Origin: Adlercreutzia sp. ZJ304
Lineage (GTDB): Bacteria; Actinomycetota; Coriobacteriia; Coriobacteriales; Eggerthellaceae
Direction of reading: 5' to 3'
Assembly (NCBI RefSeq): GCF_011039075.1
Contig: NZ_JAAKEG010000011.1
Span: forward strand, 1 to 64,000
Length of the DNA: 64,000 nucleotides
Position numbers and translations under genes: made by a program. The notes below the pieces were generated by a model, which was given only the letters and a program-made list of their open reading frames with translations, made no database searches and was not told the origin of the DNA. Below are positions 8,572-19,021 of the stretch, piece by piece. Position 1 is the stretch's first letter, and the number at the start of each line of letters is the position of its first letter.

Positions 8572-9684
8572 TTATCTTGCAACCAAGTATATCTTATCCT
8601 TAGGTAAGTGAATCCATAGTTCATCTCCGATTTCTGGAAGATTACCACCGTCTAACGCCAATTTATTTACGCGCCAAAATAGATGCTGATGCAAATATCG
8701 CATCTCATCATCTTGGCGCATAACTACTTGCTGCGCCCGCTCGTCTCGATCGATAAATCCCAGCAATACTGAACGATCGAAACGCGAATCGCTAATGCGG
8801 TCTACTCGAACACGGTAATTATTTTCACCCGGACCGTCTGCGCTCTCTACATAAAACGCGCGAATGCCGATATATTTAACATCGCGCGGAACTATTCGTT
8901 GCGTTTCTACCGTAATACCCCATTTGGGAACCCAAACACTATAGTCGCTGCAATACTCTGCCCGCGGAGCGTTTTTACATCCCGAAAGCTTCAATGCCGC
9001 TTCCGACTTAGGATTGTTAACCAAATCGTCAGACGTATCTAGCTCTTGAATTCGACCCGCCTCAACAACAGCTATACGATCGCAAAATCGTATAGCTTCA
9101 TCTATGTCGTGACTAACGTACAAAATAGTGCCCTCATAGGCATTGAATAAATCTACGAGATTTTGCTCTAACACGCCTTTCAGGTGCGCATCTAGCGCAC
9201 TGAATGGCTCGTCTAGCATCAAAATGCCGGGCTTTGCCGCCAACATGCGCGCTAGCGCTACACGCTGCTGCTGACCACCTGAGAGCTGCGCGGGATAGCG
9301 CTTCTCAAAACCCGAAAGTCCAAACCGTGAAAGTTCGCGCGCTACAATACGCGCGCTTTCGTCTTTCGGTGTCTCTTTTCCAATGCCAGCTGCCACATTC
9401 TGCTCAACCGTTAAATTAGGGAACAGCATGTAATTTTGAAATAGTAGTGCAGTCTTGCGTTCTTGCGGCTTCAAGTTAATATGGTGTTGCGAATCAAAAA
9501 ACACCTTATCGTTTACAACTATGCGCCCTTCATCTGGCGCTTCGATACCAGCAATGCAGCGCATTGTAAGCGATTTTCCGCAGCCACTAGCCCCCAAAAA
9601 ACCAAGCGTTTCGTTTCCAGCCTGAAAATCTACATCCAACGTAAAATCGCGGAATTGCTTTTTTATACGCACTTCAAGACTCAT
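8572..9684 (-). CDS. modC: Molybdate ABC transporter ATPase ModC
   Basis: A 370-residue ABC ATPase energising molybdate import. Walker A is GASGCGKS, the Q-loop is LFQNYMLFP, the signature is LSGGQQQRVALARM, and Walker B is ILMLDEPFSALD followed by the H-loop YVSHD. Residues from about 240 form a C-terminal regulatory domain in the TOBE/MOP position. The ATG overlaps the modB stop as ATGA, implying translational coupling. Confidence 0.92.
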   Translation of the reverse strand: MSLEVRIKKQFRDFTLDVDFQAGNETLGFLGASGCGKSLTMRCIAGIEAPDEGRIVVNDKVFFDSQHHINLKPQERKTALLFQNYMLFPNLTVEQNVAAGIGKETPKDESARIVARELSRFGLSGFEKRYPAQLSGGQQQRVALARMLAAKPGILMLDEPFSALDAHLKGVLEQNLVDLFNAYEGTILYVSHDIDEAIRFCDRIAVVEAGRIQELDTSDDLVNNPKSEAALKLSGCKNAPRAEYCSDYSVWVPKWGITVETQRIVPRDVKYIGIRAFYVESADGPGENNYRVRVDRISDSRFDRSVLLGFIDRDERAQQVVMRQDDEMRYLHQHLFWRVNKLALDGGNLPEIGDELWIHLPKDKIYLVAR

Positions 9685-11063
9685 TTACTGCCACTCTCCT
9701 GTGCGATATCGTTATGCGATATGTGCGACTTATCAGTTAATGCGCTGCTGCTCTTCGAAGAATCGTCGCTAGAACTGCGCCTACGATAACGAGTAGTGCG
9801 GTGTCCCAATAAGTTAATAATAAGTATTACAAGGAAACTGAATACTAATATTACAGCGGTCCAGAACCAAGCCACTTCCACATTTCCTCCCATCCACTCA
9901 AAGTAGATGGCAATTGGAATAGTTCGCGTTATACCAACGTAATTTCCCGCCAAGAACAGCGTAGCGCCAAATTCACCCAAAGCGCGAGCAAATGCAAGCA
10001 CCGTAGCAGCAGCAATAGAACTCCAAGATAGCGGAATCATTAAGCGGAAAAATATGCGTAAATTTGACCAGCCCAATGTACGCGCAGCGTCTAGCATATT
10101 GGCATCCAAATTTTCAAACGCACCGCGACTGCTTCTATACATTAGAGGAAAAGCTACCACAGTGGCAGCTATAACCGTAGCCGGCCAGCTAAATATTAGT
10201 GGGAAACCTATGTCTATAAACCATTGACCAAGTGCGGTATTGCGCCCCAAGCACCATAGCAAAATGAAACCGCATACCGTAGGCGGCAAAACCATTGGTA
10301 TAGTGAAAATGGTGTCAAAAATATCTTGAGCACGTTTCGGTATGCGCATGGTAAAGTACGCCGCTGCAAGCCCCAATACAAATATGAAAACGATAGCCAC
10401 ACCGGTGGTGCGCAGCGTAACCCACAAAGGCGACATATCTATTCCGGCAAGGAATTGCGTAAACGCTTCAAAGCCAGTGGCCTCTGGCACAATATTTACA
10501 GCACTAGGCGTTTTTACGCGACCAAAATCTACATGGGTTGGAAGTTGCGCGCTTTCTGGATTGGCTATACAAACATAACGCTTGCCTTCGCCAATTTCCA
10601 CACCGAACAAGATTCTAAGCCCATTAAATTCGAGATCATTTTCGCTAGTAAATTGCCAATCAGAATTAGGACTTAAAACTACACCACCATTTACAGCAGA
10701 AGCATCCAAAGCGCAGAAGTATTGCTTCAACTGTTCTGTAGAAGTTTTGTCTTCAATATCGCATAGTGCGTGCACAGATTCGGGAACATAAGCCAACACA
10801 GCGTCTTCCATAGCCACAACTATAACCATATCGTCGCTAGAGCCCTGATAGTAGCTATACACCTCACCAATGCCGGGCGCTTCTCGCACAGCGCCTTTCT
10901 GAGCGCGCGAAAAATCGCCAATGGCGAATGACGAACCATTTATATACGCTGCATCTTTATCGGCGGAAACAGAAACAGCATCAGTTGTGGTTTCGTCAGC
11001 AAAAGCTATATCACACGACAGTAGCGCTGCCATAAGCAGCGCTACTATAAATTTTCTTACCAT
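9681..11063 (-). CDS. modB: Molybdate ABC permease ModB with large N-terminal extracytoplasmic domain
   Basis: The last ~250 residues (208-460) are a normal ModB permease with about five membrane segments and the coupling motif ARALGEFGATLFLAGN. The unusual part is in front. Residues 1-22 look like a signal peptide (hydrophobic, ending AFA). Residues ~23-207 form a polar domain that I do not recognise and that would lie outside the membrane. ModB is usually about 225 residues, so this protein is double length. The C-terminal tail after residue 430 is Ser/Arg-rich. The gene lies 23 bp after modA and overlaps modC by 4 bp. The permease call is firm; the role of the N-terminal domain is unknown and may be to dock ModA or sense substrate. 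Confidence 0.88.
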   Translation of the reverse strand: MVRKFIVALLMAALLSCDIAFADETTTDAVSVSADKDAAYINGSSFAIGDFSRAQKGAVREAPGIGEVYSYYQGSSDDMVIVVAMEDAVLAYVPESVHALCDIEDKTSTEQLKQYFCALDASAVNGGVVLSPNSDWQFTSENDLEFNGLRILFGVEIGEGKRYVCIANPESAQLPTHVDFGRVKTPSAVNIVPEATGFEAFTQFLAGIDMSPLWVTLRTTGVAIVFIFVLGLAAAYFTMRIPKRAQDIFDTIFTIPMVLPPTVCGFILLWCLGRNTALGQWFIDIGFPLIFSWPATVIAATVVAFPLMYRSSRGAFENLDANMLDAARTLGWSNLRIFFRLMIPLSWSSIAAATVLAFARALGEFGATLFLAGNYVGITRTIPIAIYFEWMGGNVEVAWFWTAVILVFSFLVILIINLLGHRTTRYRRRSSSDDSSKSSSALTDKSHISHNDIAQESGSK

Positions 11064-11086
11064 GATACGATTATTCTACTTTATAG

Positions 11087-11983
11087 CTATTTTGCGGCTA
11101 TTTCAAAGCCCCACTCTTGCCAGATTTTTATAGCGTCCTCACTTGTGAAAGCCCAATCCAAAAATGCCTTCGTTTCGTCAGCGTATTCAGAATTAGCGCA
11201 CACAGCGGCAGGATAAACAATATTCTTGTGACTATCTGCAGGAGCTACACCCACATTTTTCACATTACCAAAGCGGAATACATCGGAGCTATAAACCATA
11301 GCTAAGTCAACATCGCCCGAGTTAGCATATTGGCAAACATTACCCACAGAAGAACCCTCTGTTACTTTACCCTCTAAGGGTGTGCCATCAAATGTGCCTT
11401 CTTTGCCGGAGCAATCGGCACCTACTGTGCCATCAGCAGATATCCAGCACTGTGGATTAGTGGTAGTTAGCGACTGCTTAGCATAATTGCCCGCAGGAAC
11501 ATTTGCATCTCCTACAGCAAGTGTATAGTTGCCTGAAGCAATATCTTCCAAAGTTGCTGTCTCTATATCGGAATTCAAGCCAGCCACAATAACAAGGTCG
11601 TTCGTAAACATGTTAAAACGACTTGCAGGATCAATATAGCCAGAGCTTTCTGCTGTATCCATAGTAGCTTTAGAAGCGGTAATTAGAGCATCGGCATATG
11701 CGCCACCGGCAAGCATTTCATTCAGCGTGCCAGAAGCCTCATACTGAGTGTCAGCAAACTGTACACCTGTCTGCTCTGTATACAGCGATTGGACTTCATT
11801 CATAGCCTTTTCAAGTGAATTTGCAGCAAATACTTGCAGCTCTACAGAACTCTTAGACGCAGCACTGCTGCTTGCGCTGCTAGAACTAGAGCTAGCGCCA
11901 CCAGCACATCCACTTAAACCTACAGCAGCCACCAATGCACACGATGCTGCTGCCGCTACAATTTTTGTAAATTTACCCTTCAT
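11087..11983 (-). CDS. modA: Molybdate-binding lipoprotein ModA
   Basis: A 298-residue extracellular binding protein that captures molybdate (or tungstate) for ModBC. Residues 1-26 are a lipoprotein signal with lipobox LSGC, followed by a Ser-rich linker. The mature protein has the ModA signature blocks LQVFAANSLEKAMNEV, SGTLNEMLAGGAYADALITA and the late VYPAAVCAN and AFLDWAF. First gene of the leftward modA-modB-modC-moaA-moaC block. Two palindromes lie in its upstream region, so it is likely the regulated point. Confidence 0.92.
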   Translation of the reverse strand: MKGKFTKIVAAAASCALVAAVGLSGCAGGASSSSSSASSSAASKSSVELQVFAANSLEKAMNEVQSLYTEQTGVQFADTQYEASGTLNEMLAGGAYADALITASKATMDTAESSGYIDPASRFNMFTNDLVIVAGLNSDIETATLEDIASGNYTLAVGDANVPAGNYAKQSLTTTNPQCWISADGTVGADCSGKEGTFDGTPLEGKVTEGSSVGNVCQYANSGDVDLAMVYSSDVFRFGNVKNVGVAPADSHKNIVYPAAVCANSEYADETKAFLDWAFTSEDAIKIWQEWGFEIAAK

Positions 11984-12037
11984 TTCCCCTCCAGATTGTG
12001 TTCGATCTGATTGCCGACACTTTGTATAGCCTTATCT

Positions 12038-12084
12038 ACTTATATCTAAATACGAGAATATTATTCTCAAATTTAGATATAAGT
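12038..12084. promoter_or_regulatory. 47-bp nested palindrome upstream of modA, candidate operator
   Basis: Perfect 14-bp arms (ACTTATATCTAAAT 12038-12051 and its complement 12071-12084) enclose a second perfect inverted repeat, GAGAAT (12054-12059) and ATTCTC (12063-12068). It ends 55 bp upstream of the modA ATG. It is A+T-rich with no T-run, so it looks like a protein-binding site or the mod promoter rather than a terminator. A molybdate-responsive regulator is a reasonable guess. Confidence 0.6.
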
Positions 12085-12154
12085 GATGTTAGCTTTCAAA
12101 CGTATTATTGTCAACACAAATATATTCATATTTGAGATATATTGAATCGCTACT

Positions 12155-12166
12155 TGTTACGTAACA
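12155..12166. promoter_or_regulatory. Perfect 12-bp palindrome TGTTACGTAACA
   Basis: This exact palindrome lies between the LCP gene's 3' end and modA, 70 bp further upstream of modA than the 47-bp palindrome. It could be a second operator or an unrelated site. Confidence 0.4.
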
Positions 12167-12196
12167 CAAATCCAGAAAGGGATTAAACTTATTTAA

Positions 12197-13855
12197 CTAA
12201 GAAAAGTCTTTTCCTAGAACCACAAGAATATCTTCATCAAATAAGTAAACGTCGTTGTCGGGTATTGGGGCATCCACCCCTAGTTGCTGCGCTATAAGTT
12301 CGGCATCTTGCTTGTCAGAAGTGCCTTTGTAAACGATCACAGTTTTTTCGTAATCAAACGAATCGGCATTGCGAGAATTAATCTTTCGATAACCCATCTT
12401 CTCTAAAATTTCTTGCGCCTTGGTACATGTACCATCTATACCGTTGCCGTTTCTAAGACCAATCTCTTCAGAGCGATTAGCTGCATGCACCGAATTTAGC
12501 GAATCAGCATATGCGCTTCCTCCCGCAGTAGATAAAATTGTACCGGTAAGTGGGTCGATAACCTCTTCTTCAACCGGAGGAAGACCAGCATCTACACGCG
12601 CCATCATTTCTTCCCATGCGTCTTCATCCAAAATATCCCACCATACATTGTTGACATATTCAGATGTGGCAGGTGCTTTAGCTGAATAAATACTATCCGC
12701 TGTCATACCAGACATACTTTGTGCCACGGCAATAATAGATGCTACGTCCATATCTGTTAGTACATATTCCGACATAGCTGAAATTGTATTTGCCATAGTT
12801 ACAGGATCTGATGCCAGCAGCTTTTGCGCAATCGCCGACAGCACCATACGCTGGTTTGCCGCTCTATAATCGTCGCCCGAACCATAATTATCGTAGGAAT
12901 GCCTGCTGCGACACAGTATAAGCGCTTGATCGCCATTAAGTGTTTGCACGCCAGCATCTAAATGACCGCCAGCCTGCGGATCGTCAATTTCTATAGGCAC
13001 ATCAACTTCAACGCCACCCAAAACATCTACAGCCTCTTTGAAGCCGTCGAAGTTGATTTCGGCATAATGTGCAATAGGTACCCCAGCTAGTTCAGACACA
13101 GTTTTTACAGAAAGCGCCGGACCGCCAAAAGCATGAGCCGCATTAATCTTTTGCGGACCATGACCGTCCAAATTGTCAATCTTTAAGTCGCGCGGAATAG
13201 AAACAAGTGTTATCTGCGCTTTTTTCGGATCTATACGCGCAAGCATCATAGAATCACTTCGGAAATTGGTGCCCATGTCTTTTTCGCGCTCAATCGATCC
13301 GTCTATACCCAAAAGCAATGCGTAAAACGGATCTTCTGGCTTATCTACAGTAGAAAGCATTGCCAAAAGATCGTCATCAACACCGTCCTGCAAATTCCTA
13401 TTGATATTCGAAATATAGGCAAACGCAGCAGCACCTGTGCCCAAGATTAATATTAAAACTGCACTTAGCACACCTATAAGGATTTTTTTGCGCTTACGTT
13501 TTTTCCTTACAGCGGCTAACGCTTCGGAGTCGTGCCTGATAGATTGGCTAAAACGATCAGCTGTTGTGCGTGTATCTCGCTCAGAGTTTTCCCCCAAAGA
13601 AGCGCTGCGTGCTGTAGCTCTCTTATGATTTGCAGCAGATGGTCTAGTTCTGTGTCGCGGATTACTAGAACCAGACGATCTACTAGAAGTGCTCGAACTT
13701 ACAGGAGGTTCGTTCAATATGTCTTTACTAAGGGAAAATGGCGCGAATTGACTCACAGACGAACTAGCCGCACCCGTATTTGATGCAGCTTTATCGTGAC
13801 CGTACTCGGTGGCGGAACCGTGCTGGTGCCGCGGATTGCCTTTCCTATAAGCCAT
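12197..13855 (-). CDS. LytR-CpsA-Psr (LCP) family cell-wall glycopolymer ligase with LytR_C domain
   Basis: A 552-residue membrane-anchored enzyme of the LCP family, which attaches wall polymers from lipid carriers to peptidoglycan. Residues 1-120 are a long polar, Ser/Arg-rich cytoplasmic tail. One membrane segment (KKILIGVLSAVLILILG) lies around 125-147. The LCP domain follows, with LLLGIDG, FRSDSMMLARIDP, SIPRDLKI, KINAAHAFGG and LCRSRHSYDNYG, including the arginines and aspartates that bind the pyrophosphate lipid. Residues ~460-552 match the LytR_C domain (LRNGNGIDGTCTKAQEILEK). No clear Shine-Dalgarno precedes the ATG, so the exact start is less certain. Confidence 0.88.
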   Translation of the reverse strand: MAYRKGNPRHQHGSATEYGHDKAASNTGAASSSVSQFAPFSLSKDILNEPPVSSSTSSRSSGSSNPRHRTRPSAANHKRATARSASLGENSERDTRTTADRFSQSIRHDSEALAAVRKKRKRKKILIGVLSAVLILILGTGAAAFAYISNINRNLQDGVDDDLLAMLSTVDKPEDPFYALLLGIDGSIEREKDMGTNFRSDSMMLARIDPKKAQITLVSIPRDLKIDNLDGHGPQKINAAHAFGGPALSVKTVSELAGVPIAHYAEINFDGFKEAVDVLGGVEVDVPIEIDDPQAGGHLDAGVQTLNGDQALILCRSRHSYDNYGSGDDYRAANQRMVLSAIAQKLLASDPVTMANTISAMSEYVLTDMDVASIIAVAQSMSGMTADSIYSAKAPATSEYVNNVWWDILDEDAWEEMMARVDAGLPPVEEEVIDPLTGTILSTAGGSAYADSLNSVHAANRSEEIGLRNGNGIDGTCTKAQEILEKMGYRKINSRNADSFDYEKTVIVYKGTSDKQDAELIAQQLGVDAPIPDNDVYLFDEDILVVLGKDFS

Positions 13856-13926
13856 AACGTATATTTTGCCATGTATTTCGCAATTGTGCCATTTTATAGC
13901 AAAAAGAACACATTGATTAACCGCTA

Positions 13927-16062
<2,136 letters not shown>

Positions 16063-16155
16063 CTAAGGACTCTCCTTCTACGGTAGATAAGTGTTTTCCA
16101 TGTTAACAGTTATTCTTTTTTGCCGACCAAGTCTTTTCTTACGCAAATAAATGTA

Positions 16156-16161
16156 TATAAT
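16156..16161 (+). promoter_or_regulatory. Probable -10 box of the Phd-like gene
   Basis: TATAAT lies 66 bp upstream of the start codon at 16227 in an A+T-rich stretch. No convincing -35 box is seen at 17-bp spacing. Confidence 0.4.
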
Positions 16162-16226
16162 CATAGGAGTTGCTGGCTAGCTAACAAGCCGGTTAAGGTT
16201 TAATTAAGTTGAAAAGGAGCTTTTTC

Positions 16227-16460
16227 ATGAATGAGGGCTTGAATCTGCCGCGCTTGCAGAGCCTGAACGACTGGATGATCACCAAAGACGATATCAGCAG
16301 CATGTCTGAGTCGCAGTTGATTGATGTTGTGAAGGATCAAAAGGTAAAAGTTATGATCACTGATGGTCAGGTTTCTACCGTTCTTATTTCACCCGATCTT
16401 TACAACACATTTGTAAGCACTGTTGAGAAATTGGCTGCCTCTGGCGGAGCATCCATCTAG
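16227..16460 (+). CDS. Small protein resembling Phd/YefM-type antitoxins, no partner
   Basis: A 77-residue protein. The middle (VKVMITDGQVSTVLISPDLY) resembles the beta-hairpin region of Phd/YefM antitoxins, where a short 'make it unavailable, value VLISPxxY' pattern is common; the tail is a short helix (NTFVSTVEKLAAS). The resemblance is weak and no toxin gene follows: a strong terminator starts 22 bases after the stop. The ATG at 16227 is preferred because AAAGGAG sits just ahead of it; an upstream TTG in the same frame overlaps that site. It is a real, separately transcribed gene by its signals, but its role is not established. Confidence 0.7.
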   Translation: MNEGLNLPRLQSLNDWMITKDDISSMSESQLIDVVKDQKVKVMITDGQVSTVLISPDLYNTFVSTVEKLAASGGASI

Positions 16461-16481
16461 GTTTATCAACGATGGCTAAAA

Positions 16482-16508
16482 GACCCGCTGAAAAGCGGGT
16501 CTTTTTTT
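16482..16508 (+). terminator. Rho-independent terminator
   Basis: Arms GACCCGCT (16482-16489) and AGCGGGTC (16494-16501) close on a GAAA tetraloop and are followed by seven T (16502-16508). It terminates the Phd-like gene. Confidence 0.93.
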
Positions 16509-16663
16509 ATTCATAGCTATATTATTAACTTTGGCATATAGGCAGAAAAGTGTGTAAGAATTCATGCTGTTTTCCCTGTTCAGATACCAAATAGATGCCT
16601 CTGAAGTCGATGCCACTCGACTTTCATATAGGCAAAAGTGCGCCTAATTCTCACTTGATATGT

Positions 16664-16708
16664 CTGTCCATAACTGACTTTTTCCAAGAAAAAGTCAGTT
16701 ATGGACAG
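16664..16708 (+). repeat. Perfect 20-bp hairpin inside the miniature element
   Basis: Arms 16664-16683 and 16689-16708 are perfectly complementary (the left arm begins CTGTCCATAACTGAC) with a 5-nt loop. It sits just before the transposase start, where such hairpins are known to block read-through from outside. The matching site in copy 2 has lost part of the pairing. Confidence 0.75.
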
Positions 16709-16717
16709 GGGTGAGCG

Positions 16718-16900
16718 GTGTCTATCTCAAAATGCAGCATTTGCGGCAGCAAAATGTCAAAGAACAAATTCACTAAAGCCGGAAGGCAGAGGTGGAGATG
16801 TAGCTTATGCGGAGGCTCTAGTGTTAGGAGAAACGATACCTCTGCAAGATGTCTTAAAGTGTTTGTTGAATGGCTTTTGGGTAAGCTCTCTCAAAGCTGA
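16718..16900 (+). pseudogene. Remnant of IS1249-like transposase N terminus
   Basis: From the GTG at 16718 the frame encodes 60 residues with a zinc-ribbon pattern: CSICGSK ... RQRWRCSLCGGSS, then RRNDTSARCLKVFVEWLLG. This is the N-terminal DNA-binding part of IS1249-like (IS256 family) transposases; the DDE catalytic domain is missing and the frame stops at TGA. A second in-frame stretch just downstream (about 16895-17000) may be a fragment of the transposase's later part. Confidence 0.75.
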
Positions 16901-17267
16901 CGCTAGATTACGATTCAACTCATCCGCATACTAGTTCAAAAAAGTTAGAAAAATGGTCAAAACTTCCGGCTTTCCATGGTCATAGCGCCACATAGCTAAC
17001 TTGAATTGTGGAGAACACTGGGCAAACAGGGTTCTTCAATTCAATTTTGATTAGTAATTGGCGCAATTTGGCATTATAGACTGTGGAAAGTTGGAAGTTT
17101 TGACCATTTTTCACCTAAAAAGTGACGAATACAACACACGGTCTGGTTTGATCAGAGTTCCATCACAGCGCGCCCTATCCATATGCAATCGACTGAGCCT
17201 TACACACCTTTCTGCCTCCATGCCTTAACTTTAGCAAAACGCATTGAGTGAGCCTTAGCCTGACGTA

Positions 17268-18992
17268 TTAAGCCTTAGCGCTAGCCCCAGTTTCTACTAC
17301 TCGAAATTCTGCCATATTTGATGAAAGTAGTTCAGTATAGGCATCTACATCTAAATCGTCTCTTTTTATATTTATGGACAGATATACTTCCCCATTTCGA
17401 ATGCCGGAATCTACTACTGAATCCGCAAAATCAGCCTTAAGCTGATCGAGAAGACCTTGCGCCTGCGTTTCATCGGTAGCATCTATAACAATATCGCTTT
17501 TTTGCAACCGACCCTCTGCATTAAATGTAGCTGTCTCTGTAGCTCGATGCGTGCTCCCATCGGCTCCGCGAACCGCATATTGATAAACAGCATAGCTTTC
17601 AGTAGTTTCACTTTCCGCGCTGCTACTAGATGCCGCAGCAGCAGAACTGACTTCTTCTTGCGACTTGTCGGCATTTGAAGCCATATTCGAGAAAGTAGCC
17701 GCATCTATAGTGCCCGTAAGAAGCATAACTGTAAGAATAGCGCATATTAAAGCAACTACTAAAAGAAGGACGCCCACGACATTGCCCTTATTAACGCCAT
17801 GCTTTTCCTTTTCAGGCGCAACAGTAATCTTCTTAGGCTGAGCTGAAGGACGCGGGTCGGACGATACTATACTTCTTTCAAGTTGAGCATTTGTAGATTG
17901 CGGAGTTTCAGGCAGCGGTTGAACGGGCGAAGGTGCAACATTATCAGTAGATGGCGTTTGTGTTGGCGCTTGCTCAGGCGCAACATCTAGCGGCTTTATG
18001 GTGCCCGTTACTCGGTTTAGATTGCGCGTGCTTTCTACGGCAGGCGTTTTGGGCATCTCGGTAGCCGATATAGCTTCAGATTCAGAAATTGGCTGTATAA
18101 CACCAGTAGACGCAGCGGTAGATGCAGCGCCCTCGCTATGTTGACTATCAGAAATCGGAATAGTAGCTTGCTCGGAAGGTTCTATAGCTGCCTGCGCTGG
18201 CGCGGTACTAGGCACCTGTATTTCAGCAGTAGGCTGAGTATCGCTTCGAGAAACCGGCGTAGCAGATTCAGGCGAAGGTGCGGAACTATCCGCAACAACC
18301 TTAGTATCTTTTGCGGGCAACTGCTCGATCGAAGCTTTCGAAGTAGCTGGAATTTGCTCGGACATACGCTCGGATGCCGCAGATGCCTGACCCATCGGAG
18401 CAGCGGAATACGGAACCGTATCCGCAGTTTCACGCTTATTCAAAAATGATGGCTCGGCAATGCGTGTCTGATCTTCAGCAAAGCCGCGCACCACCTGCGC
18501 AGTTTTTGGCTGCGAGATGCCTTCTTCTGCATCTGAATTTTCAGCCTGCTTTTGCGCCTCGGCTTGCATGCGACGACGTTTCTGTTGTTCTTCTAATTCG
18601 CGCCGCCATTGCTGAGAGCGAATCTGCTGCTCTCTGATTTGCTCTTCGCGCTCTGAATTGCGTTTAGCGTGTTCTTGGCTCTTGGCAGCAGACGCGCGCA
18701 CCGTACTTGATGGAACAATTCCTAACGCAGCCATAACGTCCATAACATCAGCATCTGCTGCAATGTCGGCAGCTGCTTGATCGGAAGATTGCTTTGATTC
18801 CGCAGATGTCTTTAACGGCGTAGTTATTGAAGCAGAATCGGCAGGCGATGCCTTAGACTTTTTAGATGCACCACCCTTAGACCCTTTGGATTTTTTCGAA
18901 GAACTTTCCTTACTTTTATTTGGCGTAGAGGAGGCACCTAGCGCCTCAAATAGATCGTCAATAGATATAGAGTCGTTCGTAGCGTCACTCAT
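17268..18992 (-). CDS. Single-pass membrane protein with long disordered cytoplasmic region, function unknown
   Basis: A 574-residue protein I do not recognise. Residues 1-400 are low complexity: Lys/Ser-rich at the start, a Gln/Arg/Glu-rich helical patch (QQWRRELEEQQKRRRMQAEA), then Pro/Ser/Thr/Ala-rich sequence. One membrane segment lies at about 405-427. After a Ser/Ala/Glu linker, residues ~460-574 form a compact domain outside the cell (YQYAVRGADGSTHRATETA, then ILD/VIDATDE-like alternation), similar in outline to small extracytoplasmic lipoprotein domains of the DUF1307 kind. AGGGG precedes the ATG. It follows another membrane protein gene by 29 bp, so the two probably form an operon. 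Confidence 0.8.
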   Translation of the reverse strand: MSDATNDSISIDDLFEALGASSTPNKSKESSSKKSKGSKGGASKKSKASPADSASITTPLKTSAESKQSSDQAAADIAADADVMDVMAALGIVPSSTVRASAAKSQEHAKRNSEREEQIREQQIRSQQWRRELEEQQKRRRMQAEAQKQAENSDAEEGISQPKTAQVVRGFAEDQTRIAEPSFLNKRETADTVPYSAAPMGQASAASERMSEQIPATSKASIEQLPAKDTKVVADSSAPSPESATPVSRSDTQPTAEIQVPSTAPAQAAIEPSEQATIPISDSQHSEGAASTAASTGVIQPISESEAISATEMPKTPAVESTRNLNRVTGTIKPLDVAPEQAPTQTPSTDNVAPSPVQPLPETPQSTNAQLERSIVSSDPRPSAQPKKITVAPEKEKHGVNKGNVVGVLLLVVALICAILTVMLLTGTIDAATFSNMASNADKSQEEVSSAAAASSSSAESETTESYAVYQYAVRGADGSTHRATETATFNAEGRLQKSDIVIDATDETQAQGLLDQLKADFADSVVDSGIRNGEVYLSINIKRDDLDVDAYTELLSSNMAEFRVVETGASAKA

Positions 18993-19021
18993 TCTTTTCC
19001 CCTACCCAAACGCTTAGCAGC

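Larger units (their letters stand above)
16533..17224 (+). mobile_element. Miniature element derived from an IS256/IS1249-like insertion sequence, copy 1
   Basis: A 692-bp element with imperfect inverted ends: GGCATATAGGCAGAAA at the left and, read inward from the right end, GGCATGGAGGCAGAAA. It is flanked by an exact 8-bp target duplication TTAACTTT (16525-16532 and 17225-17232), a size typical of the IS256 family. Its interior is about 90 percent identical to the element at 41243-41843, which lies in the opposite orientation. It contains only a broken start of a transposase, so it must have moved with help from a full-length relative elsewhere. The left end appears doubled (a second end sequence begins at 16625). 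Confidence 0.88.

Noticed and set aside
11984-12196. Moco or tungsten riboswitch before modA
   Set aside because: Only A+T-rich palindromes are visible; the multi-stem Moco RNA pattern is not seen.
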